NCBI GenBank assembly: GCA_964431965.1
Contig: CAYSLU010000060.1
Location: 1 to 32,604 of the forward strand
Length of the DNA stretch: 32,604 nt
Source of the DNA: CAYSLU01 sp964431965
Lineage (GTDB): Bacteria > Verrucomicrobiota > Kiritimatiellia > CAIKKV01 > CAYSLU01
Direction: 5' to 3'
Shown: in pieces, positions 1 through 7,419 of the stretch
Layout: each line of letters opens with the position of its first letter
Numbering within the stretch: the stretch's first letter is position 1
Position numbers and translations under genes: made by a program
Notes under the pieces: generated by a model
What the model was told of the DNA's origin: nothing
The model's input: only the letters and a program-made list of their open reading frames with translations
Database searches by the model: none

Positions 1-794
1 TCGAGCAGGTGATCATGAACCTGGCCGTGAACGCCCGCGATGCCATGCCGTCGGGCGGGAAGCGCATCATCGAGACGCACAATTTCACCTGGGATGGAAG
101 CGCCGGGTCGATCCGTCCGGAGATGCCCGCCGGCCGATACACGATGCTCGCCGTGAGCGACACCGGCATGGGCATGGCGACGGAGACCCGGGCCCATCTC
201 TTCGAGCCGTTCTTCACCACGAAGGAGGTCGGAAAGGGCACCGGGCTGGGGCTTTCGACGGTGTACGGCATCATCCGTCAGAGCGGGGGGCATATCACGG
301 TCTACAGCGAGGTCGGGCAGGGATCGACCTTCAAGATCTATCTCCCGCAGGCCGACACGACCGGGACAACGGCCGAACCGGCGGGTGCCGGCTCGGCGAG
401 CGGCGGCGGCGGCGGCGAGACGCTGCTGCTCGTAGAGGACGAGGCGGACGTGCGGCGCCTGATCCGCGTCATGCTGGCGGCGAGCGGCTACCGGATCGTC
501 GAAGCCCGCAACGGCACGGAGGCCCTGGCGCTTGGCGCGGCGCACGAAGGGGCGATCAGCCTGCTGGTCACGGACGTCATCATGCCGGGCCTGAACGGTC
601 GCGAGCTGTATGAGCGCCTGCAGGCGAGCCGCCCGAGCTTGCGCGTCCTCTACATATCGGCGTACACCGACGAAGCCGTCTTCCAGCGCGGCGTCCTGGC
701 GCCGGATACTCCCTTTCTTTCGAAGCCGTTCACGCGGGACACGCTGACCCGGAAGATCCGCGATGTGCTGGCCGGCCGGCCGGCATCCGGATAG
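1..794 (+). CDS. Hybrid sensor histidine kinase, 3' part (ATPase domain plus C-terminal receiver)
   Basis: The gene enters from the left edge; the first whole codon is at base 3 and the frame is open to the edge, so the GTG at 9 is not the true start. Seen in order: the N box of a histidine kinase ATPase domain (NLAVNARDAMP), the G1 box DTGMGM, the F box FEPFFTTK and the G2 box GKGTGLGLSTVYGI, then a Gly/Ala/Ser-rich linker and a receiver domain. The receiver has the acidic cluster LLVEDEADV, the phospho-acceptor Asp in LLVTDVIMPG (codon 573-575) and the conserved Lys in FLSKPF (codon 723-725). By family knowledge such hybrids autophosphorylate on an upstream His, lost here with the sensor domains, and pass phosphate to the receiver Asp. 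The signal and output are unknown. A receiver without a DNA-binding domain suggests a phosphorelay or feedback role (inference). Confidence 0.93.
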   Translation, partial: EQVIMNLAVNARDAMPSGGKRIIETHNFTWDGSAGSIRPEMPAGRYTMLAVSDTGMGMATETRAHLFEPFFTTKEVGKGTGLGLSTVYGIIRQSGGHITVYSEVGQGSTFKIYLPQADTTGTTAEPAGAGSASGGGGGETLLLVEDEADVRRLIRVMLAASGYRIVEARNGTEALALGAAHEGAISLLVTDVIMPGLNGRELYERLQASRPSLRVLYISAYTDEAVFQRGVLAPDTPFLSKPFTRDTLTRKIRDVLAGRPASG

Positions 795-839
795 GCCCGT
801 GGCGCCCCCGCGCGCGTGCTCCCGCGACCGGCCGGTCTC

Positions 840-848
840 TGCTACTAT
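840..848 (+). promoter_or_regulatory. Possible extended -10 promoter for nadA
   Basis: TG-C-TACTAT forms an extended -10 element directly upstream of nadA, with no recognisable -35. Transcription would begin near 855, leaving a leader of about 15 bases that carries the GGAAGGGG ribosome binding site (855-862). This is weak, motif-only evidence. Confidence 0.28.
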
Positions 849-869
849 CTCATCGGAAGGGGCATTGCC

Positions 870-1892
870 ATGGACGAGCGCGGGCAGATCGACGAAATCC
901 GCAAGGGCTGGGGACGGCGGCTCCTGATTCTAGGGCACCACTACCAGAACCCGGATGTCCTGCGCCATGCCGATGCGGTTGGCGATTCGCTCGAGTTGGC
1001 CCGGCGGGCGGCCTCGGAGCAGGATGCCGAGCGGATCGCGTTCTGCGGCGTTCACTTCATGGCCGAGTCGGCGGATATGCTGACCGGCCAGCGCCAGGAG
1101 GTGTACATGCCGGACACCTCGGCGGGTTGCCCCATGGCGTCAATGGCGCGGGCCGAGCAGGTGCGCCACGCATGGTCGATGCTGGAGGCGGCCGGCGGCG
1201 GGTGGCTGCCGGTCGTCTACGTCAACAGCACCGCCGAGATCAAGGCGCTCTGCGGCCAATGGGGCGGGAGCACGTGCACGTCGAGCAACGCCGGACGCGT
1301 GCTGGAGTGGGTGTTCGGACAGGGCCGGCGGCCGTTCTTCCTGCCGGACGAGCATCTGGGCGCCAACACGGCGTCCGACTTGGGAATCGCCGACGAGCGG
1401 GTATCCGTCTATGACCCGAAGCGGCCCCACGGCGGGTTGACGCCGGAGGCGGTGCGAGACGCGCGGATGGTGGTCTGGAAGGGCTACTGTCACGTTCACA
1501 CCAGCTTTACGGCGGACGACGTACGGCAGGCCCGCACGCGCTGGCCCGATGCGAAGATCATCGTCCATCCCGAGACGCCGAAAGAGGTGCTCCGCCTCTG
1601 CGATGCGCACGGGTCAACCTCTCAGATCATCGCGTTTGTCGAGGCCGCTGCCCCGGGCTCCACAGTCGTGATCGGAACCGAGGCGCGGCTGGTCGAGCGG
1701 CTCGCGGCGGCCCAGCAGGGGCGCGTCGCGATCCGGCACCTGGCCCACTCCATGTGCCCGAACATGGCCAAGACCACCGAGGCCAAGCTCGGGGCGCTGC
1801 TGCGCGACTGGCCGGAGCGCAACCGGGTGTGCGTGGCGCCGCCGCTGGCGGCCGACGCCCGCCTCGCACTCGAGCGGATGCTGGCGCTATGA
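870..1892 (+). CDS. nadA: Quinolinate synthase A
   Basis: NadA condenses iminoaspartate with dihydroxyacetone phosphate to quinolinate, using a [4Fe-4S] cluster, in cytoplasmic de novo NAD synthesis. The 340-residue protein is normal for the family. Visible motifs are LGHHYQNPDV (21-30), AFCGVHFMAESADML (57-71), PDTSAGCPMA (81-90), YVNSTAEIKALC, LPDEHLGANTA, KGYCHVHTSF (204-213), IVHPETP and HSMCPNMAKTT (293-303). Cys87, Cys207 and Cys296 are the expected cluster ligands. The ATG at 870 is chosen over upstream in-frame starts because it follows GGAAGGGG (855-862) and begins just before the conserved domain. The stop overlaps the uvrB start in an ATGA arrangement, so the two genes are translationally coupled. 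The next pathway enzyme, nadC, is encoded in this window at 27.8-28.6 kb; no nadB is seen. Confidence 0.97.
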   Translation: MDERGQIDEIRKGWGRRLLILGHHYQNPDVLRHADAVGDSLELARRAASEQDAERIAFCGVHFMAESADMLTGQRQEVYMPDTSAGCPMASMARAEQVRHAWSMLEAAGGGWLPVVYVNSTAEIKALCGQWGGSTCTSSNAGRVLEWVFGQGRRPFFLPDEHLGANTASDLGIADERVSVYDPKRPHGGLTPEAVRDARMVVWKGYCHVHTSFTADDVRQARTRWPDAKIIVHPETPKEVLRLCDAHGSTSQIIAFVEAAAPGSTVVIGTEARLVERLAAAQQGRVAIRHLAHSMCPNMAKTTEAKLGALLRDWPERNRVCVAPPLAADARLALERMLAL

Positions 1893-4030
1893 GCGGACGG
1901 GCTGTCTTCCATCTCAAGGCGCCGTATACGCCCACCGGCGATCAGCCGGATGCCATCGAGGCGCTTGCCTGCGGCCTCGAGGCGGGCCGGCGGTTCCAGA
2001 TCCTGGAGGGTGTGACCGGGTCGGGCAAGACGTTCAGCATGGCGAATGTCATCGCCCGCGCCTGCAAGCCGGTCCTGGTCGTCTCGCACAACAAGACACT
2101 CGCGGCCCAGCTCTACGGGGAGTTCAAGGGGTTCTTCCCGGACAATGCGGTCGAGTACTTTGTCAGCTACTACGACTACTACCAGCCCGAGGCCTATATC
2201 CCGCAGACCGACACGTATATCGAGAAAGATGCGTCGATCAACGAAGCGATCGAGCGACTCCGGCTCTCCGCCACCAATTCCCTGCTCACCCGCGACGACG
2301 TGGTGATCGTCGCCTCGGTCTCCTGCATCTACGGCCTGGGTTCGCCCGACGACTACCGCCAGATGGTCGTGGCCATCGAGACGGGCGCCGGCGCCGACCG
2401 GGACGAGATCCTGAGAAAGCTCATTGATATCCGATACACCCGAAACGATTACCAGCCGGAGGGCGGGACGTTCCGGGTTCGCGGCGACACGGTCGATATC
2501 TTTCCGTCCTATGCGCCGAAGGGCGTGCGCATCGCCTTCTTCGGCGATGTGATCGAGTCGGTTCGGTACATCGACGCGACGACGGGAGAGGTGAGCCCGG
2601 CTCCACCGGCGCTGATCATCTCGCCGGCCTCGCACTTCGTCATGCCGCAGACGCGGGTTGAGGAGGCGATCGGAGGCATTCTGGCCGAGCTGTCCGACCG
2701 CCTGCGGTGGTTCGAGGGGAACGGGAAGCTGATCGAGGCGCAGCGGCTGAAGATGCGCACGATGTACGACATCGAGATGATGCGGGAGATGGGGTACTGC
2801 GCGGGAATCGAGAACTACTCGCGCCACCTCAGCGGCCGGGAGGCCGGGTCCGCGCCGAGCACGCTGCTGGACTATTTCCCCGGGGAGTTCCTGACGATCA
2901 TCGACGAGTCCCACGTGACGCTGCCGCAGCTGCGGGGGATGTTCAACGGGGATCAGGCGCGGAAGGCCGTGCTCGTCGAGCACGGCTTCCGGCTCCCGTC
3001 GGCGAAGGACAACCGCCCGCTCAATTTTGACGAGTTTCGCGAGCGGGTGGGGCAGGTGGTGTTCACCACCGCCACCCCCGGACCGTTCGAGCGCGAGGTC
3101 TCGGGCGACCCCATCCGGCAGCTCATTCGCCCCACGGGCCTCGTCGACCCGCCGGTGCTGCTGCGTCCGCTGAAGGGACAGATCGACGACGTGATGGAGG
3201 AGATTCGCGCGCACGCCGAGCGGCGGGAGCGCGTCCTGGTCACCACGCTCACCAAGCGGACGGCCGAGGACCTGGCGGACTACCTGCGCAGCGTGGGCAT
3301 CCGGGTGCAGTACCTGCACTCGGACATCGACGCGATCGAGCGGGTCGAGATCCTTCGGGGGCTTCGGCGCGCGGACTTCGACTGCCTGATCGGGGTCAAC
3401 CTGCTGCGCGAGGGGCTGGATCTGCCCGAGGTATCGCTGGTCGCGGTCCTGGATGCGGACAAGGAGGGGTTCCTCCGCTCCGAGACGTCGCTGATCCAGA
3501 TCGCCGGCCGCGCGGCCCGGCACGTGGGCGGGACGGTCATCCTGTACGCCGATACCGTGACGGGCTCCATGCGGCGGATGATCGACGTAACGGAGTCGCG
3601 GCGGACGCGCCAGCTGGACTACAACCGCGTGCACGGGATCACTCCGCGCTCGATCGAGAAGGGGCTACAGGACAGCCTCGTCGCCGAGGAGTCGGGCCGC
3701 GCGGTGGAGCGGGGCGTCGTGCGGGAGACGGGCGTCGACTACGATGTGCACCAGGCTGTAGCGGATCTGGAGCGGGAGATGGTCGAGGCCGCCGATGCTC
3801 TGGAGTTCGAGCGGGCGGCTGTGCTCCGCGATCAGATATCCGAGCTTCAGGGGGCCGCCGGCCTGCGGGCGACGGTCAGCCGCGCGAGCCGGGCGGCCGG
3901 GGCGGAGACGGTGTCCGTTGGATCGGGGTTCCGCCGTGTGAACCGCCTCCAGGCCAGGCGGCTGGCGGTCGGCACCGTCGTGACGGGCAAGGGAAAGCGC
4001 CAGAAGAAGGCCAAGAAGACAAGCGGGTGA
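1889..4030 (+). CDS. uvrB: Excinuclease ABC subunit B (UvrB)
   Basis: UvrB is the damage-verifying helicase-like subunit of nucleotide excision repair; it is loaded by UvrA and recruits UvrC. The 713-residue protein has Walker A GVTGSGKT (41-48), the beta-hairpin region YYDYYQPEAYIPQ that clamps damaged DNA, the helicase motif II region IIDESHVTLPQL, the motif V-like NLLREGLDLPEV, the motif VI-like QIAGRAARHV, and a C-terminal UVR motif (LEFERAAVLRDQI) for UvrC contact. After the UVR motif comes an extra tail of roughly 55 residues ending in a Lys-rich stretch (GKGKRQKKAKK), which makes it longer than the about 670 residues of E. coli UvrB. The start at 1889 gives an ATGA overlap with nadA and the usual N-terminus. 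LexA-type control is not evident. Confidence 0.98.
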   Translation: MSGRAVFHLKAPYTPTGDQPDAIEALACGLEAGRRFQILEGVTGSGKTFSMANVIARACKPVLVVSHNKTLAAQLYGEFKGFFPDNAVEYFVSYYDYYQPEAYIPQTDTYIEKDASINEAIERLRLSATNSLLTRDDVVIVASVSCIYGLGSPDDYRQMVVAIETGAGADRDEILRKLIDIRYTRNDYQPEGGTFRVRGDTVDIFPSYAPKGVRIAFFGDVIESVRYIDATTGEVSPAPPALIISPASHFVMPQTRVEEAIGGILAELSDRLRWFEGNGKLIEAQRLKMRTMYDIEMMREMGYCAGIENYSRHLSGREAGSAPSTLLDYFPGEFLTIIDESHVTLPQLRGMFNGDQARKAVLVEHGFRLPSAKDNRPLNFDEFRERVGQVVFTTATPGPFEREVSGDPIRQLIRPTGLVDPPVLLRPLKGQIDDVMEEIRAHAERRERVLVTTLTKRTAEDLADYLRSVGIRVQYLHSDIDAIERVEILRGLRRADFDCLIGVNLLREGLDLPEVSLVAVLDADKEGFLRSETSLIQIAGRAARHVGGTVILYADTVTGSMRRMIDVTESRRTRQLDYNRVHGITPRSIEKGLQDSLVAEESGRAVERGVVRETGVDYDVHQAVADLEREMVEAADALEFERAAVLRDQISELQGAAGLRATVSRASRAAGAETVSVGSGFRRVNRLQARRLAVGTVVTGKGKRQKKAKKTSG

Positions 4031-4051
4031 GGGGCCCGGAGGAGATGCAGC

Positions 4052-4543
4052 ATGCCGATCTACGAGTTCTACTGCGACCGGTGCAACACGATATTCAGCT
4101 TCCTTTCGCGAAGCATCAACACAACCGGCCGGCCGGCTTGCCCGACATGCGGCCGCCCGAAGCTGGACCGCCAGGTGTCAGCCTTCGCCGCCACGGGGCG
4201 CGCCAAGGAGGATGGCGGGGATGACGGGCTGCCCGTGGACGATGCGCGAATGGAGCAGGCGATGGAAACGCTCGCGGGCGAGGCGGAGCGGATGAACGAG
4301 GACGACCCGAAGCAGGCGGCCGGGCTGATGCGGCGGCTGTCCCAGATGACCGGCATGGAGCTGGGGCCGGGCATGAAGGAGGCGCTGAAGCGGCTGGAGG
4401 CGGGCGAGGACCCGGACGCGATCGAAGCGGATCTCGGAGACCGGATCGAGGCTGAGGAGCCGTTTCTCGCGCCCGGGGGGAAGGGGAAGGGCGGCACGCG
4501 GCGTCCGCCGCCACGGCGCGACGCGAAGCTGTACGAGATGTGA
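4052..4543 (+). CDS. FmdB-type zinc ribbon protein with acidic C-terminal domain
   Basis: The N-terminus MPIYEFYCDRCNTIF followed by ACPTCGRP is the FmdB/CxxC zinc-ribbon signature; two CxxC pairs (residues 9/12 and 29/32) would hold one zinc. The ribbon occupies about 45 residues. The remaining 115 or so are acidic and helical (EQAMETLAGEAERMNEDDPKQ and on), with a Pro/Arg-rich patch (RRPPPRR) near the end. Longer FmdB-type proteins of this form are known in other bacteria, but their function is not established; FmdB was named as a putative regulator of formamidase. The start has a strong ribosome binding site, GGAGGAG at 4038-4044. It lies 21 bases after uvrB and is probably part of the nadA-uvrB operon. 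Confidence 0.85.
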   Translation: MPIYEFYCDRCNTIFSFLSRSINTTGRPACPTCGRPKLDRQVSAFAATGRAKEDGGDDGLPVDDARMEQAMETLAGEAERMNEDDPKQAAGLMRRLSQMTGMELGPGMKEALKRLEAGEDPDAIEADLGDRIEAEEPFLAPGGKGKGGTRRPPPRRDAKLYEM

Positions 4544-4613
4544 CGGCGACTGGTTCTTGACGGGGCACACGGAGCGGCGGAAGGTGGTCGGCATACGGGG
4601 GCGAGACACAGCA

Positions 4614-4636
4614 CGGCCGCCGCGAGCGAGCGGCCG
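4614..4636 (+). terminator. GC-rich hairpin between the fmdB-like and URO-D-like genes
   Basis: CGGCCGC (4614-4620) pairs perfectly with GCGGCCG (4630-4636) around a 9-base loop, giving a 7-bp all-GC stem. No T-tract follows. It could end the upstream operon or act as a leader structure, since the URO-D ribosome binding site begins 3 bases later. Confidence 0.35.
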
Positions 4637-4655
4637 ACGGGAGGGCGTGATCGGA

Positions 4656-5789
4656 ATGAACTCGCGCGAGCGTCACTTGGAAGTCCTGTTGTTTGGGAAA
4701 CCCGACCGCATTCCCTTCGTGCCCGGCGGCGGGCGCGAATCCACATTCAAGGTGTGGCGCCAGCAGGGGCTGCCGGAAGGCGTGGACTGGTTCCCGTACA
4801 TGTGCCAGCAGATCGGGGTCGAGCTGCCCGGTCCGTCCATCACGGTGCACCCGACCATCCACTTTGAGATGATCCCCCAGTTCGACCAGAAGGTGCTGGA
4901 GCGCAAGGACGGATCGATCGTGGTGCAGGACTGGAAGGGCAACGTCTGCGAAATCTCGGACCGGTATGATCCGAGCTACTGCGGCGGCGTTGGCGGCAAG
5001 TGCGACTTTGTCACGCGGAAGTGGCTCAAGTGCCCCGTCGAGAGCTGGGCCGACTGGGAGGCCATGAAGCCGCGCTACAAGGCCAACGATCCGGCACGCT
5101 TCGGACCGGATATCGACGAGGCGGCGCGTCAGGTCCGGAATCGCACCGACTTCTACGGCTTCGGAATATCGGGAGTGTTCTGGCAGCTGCGGGAGTGGAT
5201 GGGGTTCGAAGGGCTGTGCATGGCGTTCCTGGACAAGCCCGACCTCGTGCGCGACATGGTCTCATTCTGGGAGCAGCATGTGCTGGGCATGCTGGAGCGG
5301 ACCTTCCGGCACTTCGTCCCCGACTACGTGCACATCTCCGAGGACATGGCGTACAAGGAGAAGGCCATGATCTCCCCTGAGATGATCCGGGAGTTCATCC
5401 TCCCGACCTGGAAGCGCTGGGGCGATTTCATCCACAAGGCGGGGTGCCCGATCTACGATGTCGATTCAGACGGCTTTGTGGGCGAGCTGATCCCGCTTTG
5501 GATCGAGGCGGGATTCCAGGTGAACGATCCGCTCGAGGTGGCGGCGGGGAACGATCTCCCCGCGTTTCGCAAGGCGTACGGCACGAAGATGGCCTATCGC
5601 GGCGGAATCGACAAGCGGGCGATGGCGAAGGGCGGGCGGGTCCTGCAGGACGAGCTGGATCGCCTGACTCCGGTGATCCGTGCCGGGGGATACATCCCGG
5701 GCTGCGATCACGGGGTGCCGCCGGATGTTTCGTGGCCGAACATGCTGGACTACTGCCGGCGCCTGGCGCGGCTGACCGGCTGGCTGTGA
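4656..5789 (+). CDS. Uroporphyrinogen decarboxylase-like (URO-D superfamily) protein
   Basis: A 377-residue protein of the URO-D/MtaA/CmuA superfamily: N-terminal RERHLEVLLFGKPDRIPFVP, a mid-protein DYVHISEDMAYKEKAMISPEM block, and C-terminal AYRGGIDKRAMAKG and GGYIPGCDHGVPPDVS. These mark a clade of URO-D-like proteins common in Lentisphaerae- and Planctomycetes-type genomes, not the haem enzyme HemE. Corrinoid methyltransferases of the superfamily carry an HxC zinc site; here the equivalent stretch reads YDVDSDG and has no HxC, so cobalamin-linked methyl transfer cannot be assumed. The start at 4656 follows GGGAGGG (4639-4645). The GH30 gene follows after 28 bases, suggesting joint expression and a role in breakdown of a sugar or methylated compound (inference). 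The substrate is unknown. Confidence 0.85.
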   Translation: MNSRERHLEVLLFGKPDRIPFVPGGGRESTFKVWRQQGLPEGVDWFPYMCQQIGVELPGPSITVHPTIHFEMIPQFDQKVLERKDGSIVVQDWKGNVCEISDRYDPSYCGGVGGKCDFVTRKWLKCPVESWADWEAMKPRYKANDPARFGPDIDEAARQVRNRTDFYGFGISGVFWQLREWMGFEGLCMAFLDKPDLVRDMVSFWEQHVLGMLERTFRHFVPDYVHISEDMAYKEKAMISPEMIREFILPTWKRWGDFIHKAGCPIYDVDSDGFVGELIPLWIEAGFQVNDPLEVAAGNDLPAFRKAYGTKMAYRGGIDKRAMAKGGRVLQDELDRLTPVIRAGGYIPGCDHGVPPDVSWPNMLDYCRRLARLTGWL

Positions 5790-5817
5790 AGCGGATGCGG
5801 GCATGGGAGGGCGGACG

Positions 5818-7119
5818 GTGAAGAATGCGGCGTGGATCGCGAGCCGTGCGGGACGGGCGTGGGCGAAGGCGAGGCCGGCGCCGCTTCGAGGCGGCAGCCC
5901 CGACTTGGCGGTGATGGACCGGGAGCGCCAGCGCTGGGACGGGTTCGGAGGGTGCTTCAACGAGCTGGGCTGGCGCGCGCTGGAGCGCCTGTCCCCCGGC
6001 GGGCGGTCCGAGGTGCTCCGGCGCCTGTTTGACGGACGCGAGGGGTGCGGGTTCACGCTCGGGCGCGTTCCGATCGGCGCCAGTGACTACGCGACCGGCT
6101 GGTACAGCCTGAACGAGAGCGCGGGCGACTTCGCGATGCGCCGGTTCTCGATCGGGCGCGACCGGGGCTGCCTGATCCCGTACATCCGGGCGGCCATGGC
6201 GATCCAGCCGGGCTTGGGGCTGTTCGCGTCGCCGTGGAGTCCCCCGACCTGGATGAAGTCGCCGCCCGTATACAACTACGGCACTCTGGTATGGACTCCG
6301 AAGAACCTGCACGCATACGCGCTGTACTTCGTGAAGTTTGTGGAAGCGTACCGGCGCGCCGGCGTCCCGATCCGGCAGATCCACCCGCAGAACGAGCCGG
6401 TCGCCGATCAGAAGTTTCCCTCCTGCCTGTGGACCGGTGAGCAGCTGCGCGTATTCATCCGCGACTACTTGGGGCCGGCATTCAAGCGTCATGGCGTTGA
6501 TGCGGAGATCTGGCTCGGCACGCTGAACACCGACAGCTTCGACGGGTATGTCCAGGAAGTCCTGTGCGATCCCGGGGCCAATGGATACGTGGCCGGCGTG
6601 GGATTCCAGTGGGCGGGGAAGGGCGCCATCCAGAGGACGCATGCCAGCTGGCCGGGGAAGCGGCTCATGCAGACCGAGAACGAGTGCGGGGATGGGCGGA
6701 ACACATGGGCCTATGCGGAGTACATTTTCGGCCTCATGCACCACTACATCACCAACGGGGCGAACGCCTACGTGTACTGGAACATGGTGCTCGACGCCGG
6801 GGGCGTGAGCACGTGGGGCTGGAAGCAGAACTCGATGATCACGGTCGATCCGCCGTCGGCCCGCATCACGTATCAGCCGGAGTACCACCTGATGCGGCAC
6901 TTCTCGGCCTTTGTCAGGCCCGGCGCCGTCCGGCTGGACACGGAGGGACCGGGAGCCGGGAACGCCCTGGCGTTCCGGAATCCGGACGGGGGGCTGGTGG
7001 TCGTCGCTCACAACGCGATGGACCGTGCGCGCACCTTCTCGGTGCGGGCGGCGAAGCGCCTGTGGGCCGTGCCGCTTGAGGCTCACTCCTTCAATACGCT
7101 GGCCATTCCGGCGCGGTGA
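5818..7119 (+). CDS. GH30-family glycoside hydrolase (glucosylceramidase-like), cytoplasmic
   Basis: The 433-residue protein has the GH30 TIM-barrel signature: DGFGGCFNELGWRAL (41-55), FASPWSPPTWMKSP (136-149), HPQNEP with the likely acid/base Glu193, and LMQTENECGDG with the likely nucleophile Glu287, then a short C-terminal beta region. GH30 enzymes are retaining beta-glycosidases (beta-glucosidase, beta-1,6-glucanase, beta-xylanase or related). The QTE-type nucleophile motif resembles bacterial beta-glucosidase/glucanase members, but the substrate cannot be read from sequence. No signal peptide is seen, so it probably acts on imported oligosaccharides. The GTG at 5818 is chosen because GGGAGG (5805-5810) sits 7 bases upstream; an in-frame ATG at 5803 overlaps that site and is the alternative. 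It lies 28 bases after the URO-D-like gene. Confidence 0.88.
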   Translation: MKNAAWIASRAGRAWAKARPAPLRGGSPDLAVMDRERQRWDGFGGCFNELGWRALERLSPGGRSEVLRRLFDGREGCGFTLGRVPIGASDYATGWYSLNESAGDFAMRRFSIGRDRGCLIPYIRAAMAIQPGLGLFASPWSPPTWMKSPPVYNYGTLVWTPKNLHAYALYFVKFVEAYRRAGVPIRQIHPQNEPVADQKFPSCLWTGEQLRVFIRDYLGPAFKRHGVDAEIWLGTLNTDSFDGYVQEVLCDPGANGYVAGVGFQWAGKGAIQRTHASWPGKRLMQTENECGDGRNTWAYAEYIFGLMHHYITNGANAYVYWNMVLDAGGVSTWGWKQNSMITVDPPSARITYQPEYHLMRHFSAFVRPGAVRLDTEGPGAGNALAFRNPDGGLVVVAHNAMDRARTFSVRAAKRLWAVPLEAHSFNTLAIPAR

Positions 7120-7219
7120 TCGTCGGCGTGGCGCCCGGTCTTGACTCGTCTGTGCGATCTGCGAATATCTCGCGACTCGTTCGGACAGGCGGAGGGTCCG
7201 CCTGCCGCATGATCGGACC

Positions 7220-7414
7220 ATGACAGCAAAGAATCATCCGTCGGAGCTGATGTACGTGCAGTGCGCGTACTGCAAGGAATGGATAGACGTCAAGCCCGGC
7301 GGGATGAATCAGATCACCCACACGATCTGTCGCCCATGCGCCCGCAAGGTGGATGCCGCCCTCCAGAAGCGACGGAAGGCCGTCAAGTCCGAGCCACCTT
7401 CACGGCGCCGGTAA
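7220..7414 (+). CDS. Small CxxC-x(n)-CxxC hypothetical protein
   Basis: A 64-residue protein with two zinc-knuckle-like pairs, CAYC and CRPC, about 20 residues apart, followed by a basic tail (KRRKAVKSEPPSRRR). The pattern would bind one zinc ion and the tail could touch nucleic acid (inference). I do not recognise a named family. No strong ribosome binding site precedes the ATG; GGAGGG at 7191-7196 is too far upstream. TTGACT at 7141-7146 is a possible -35 but lacks a convincing -10. The reading frame ends 5 bases before the stop of the convergent GH95-like gene. The cysteine pattern supports a real gene, but small size and weak start signals keep confidence moderate. Confidence 0.6.
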   Translation: MTAKNHPSELMYVQCAYCKEWIDVKPGGMNQITHTICRPCARKVDAALQKRRKAVKSEPPSRRR

Positions 7415-7419
7415 GGCGC

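Noticed and set aside
1622..3634. A 670-codon open frame on the minus strand opposite nadA and uvrB
   Set aside because: It is the mirror of strongly biased GC-rich codons in uvrB; His/Arg/Leu/Asp-rich translation with no domain. The plus strand encodes clear NadA and UvrB.
4557..4562. TTGACG as a promoter for the URO-D-like gene
   Set aside because: No -10 element is found at 15-19 bases; the nearest candidate CATACG is 29 bases away.
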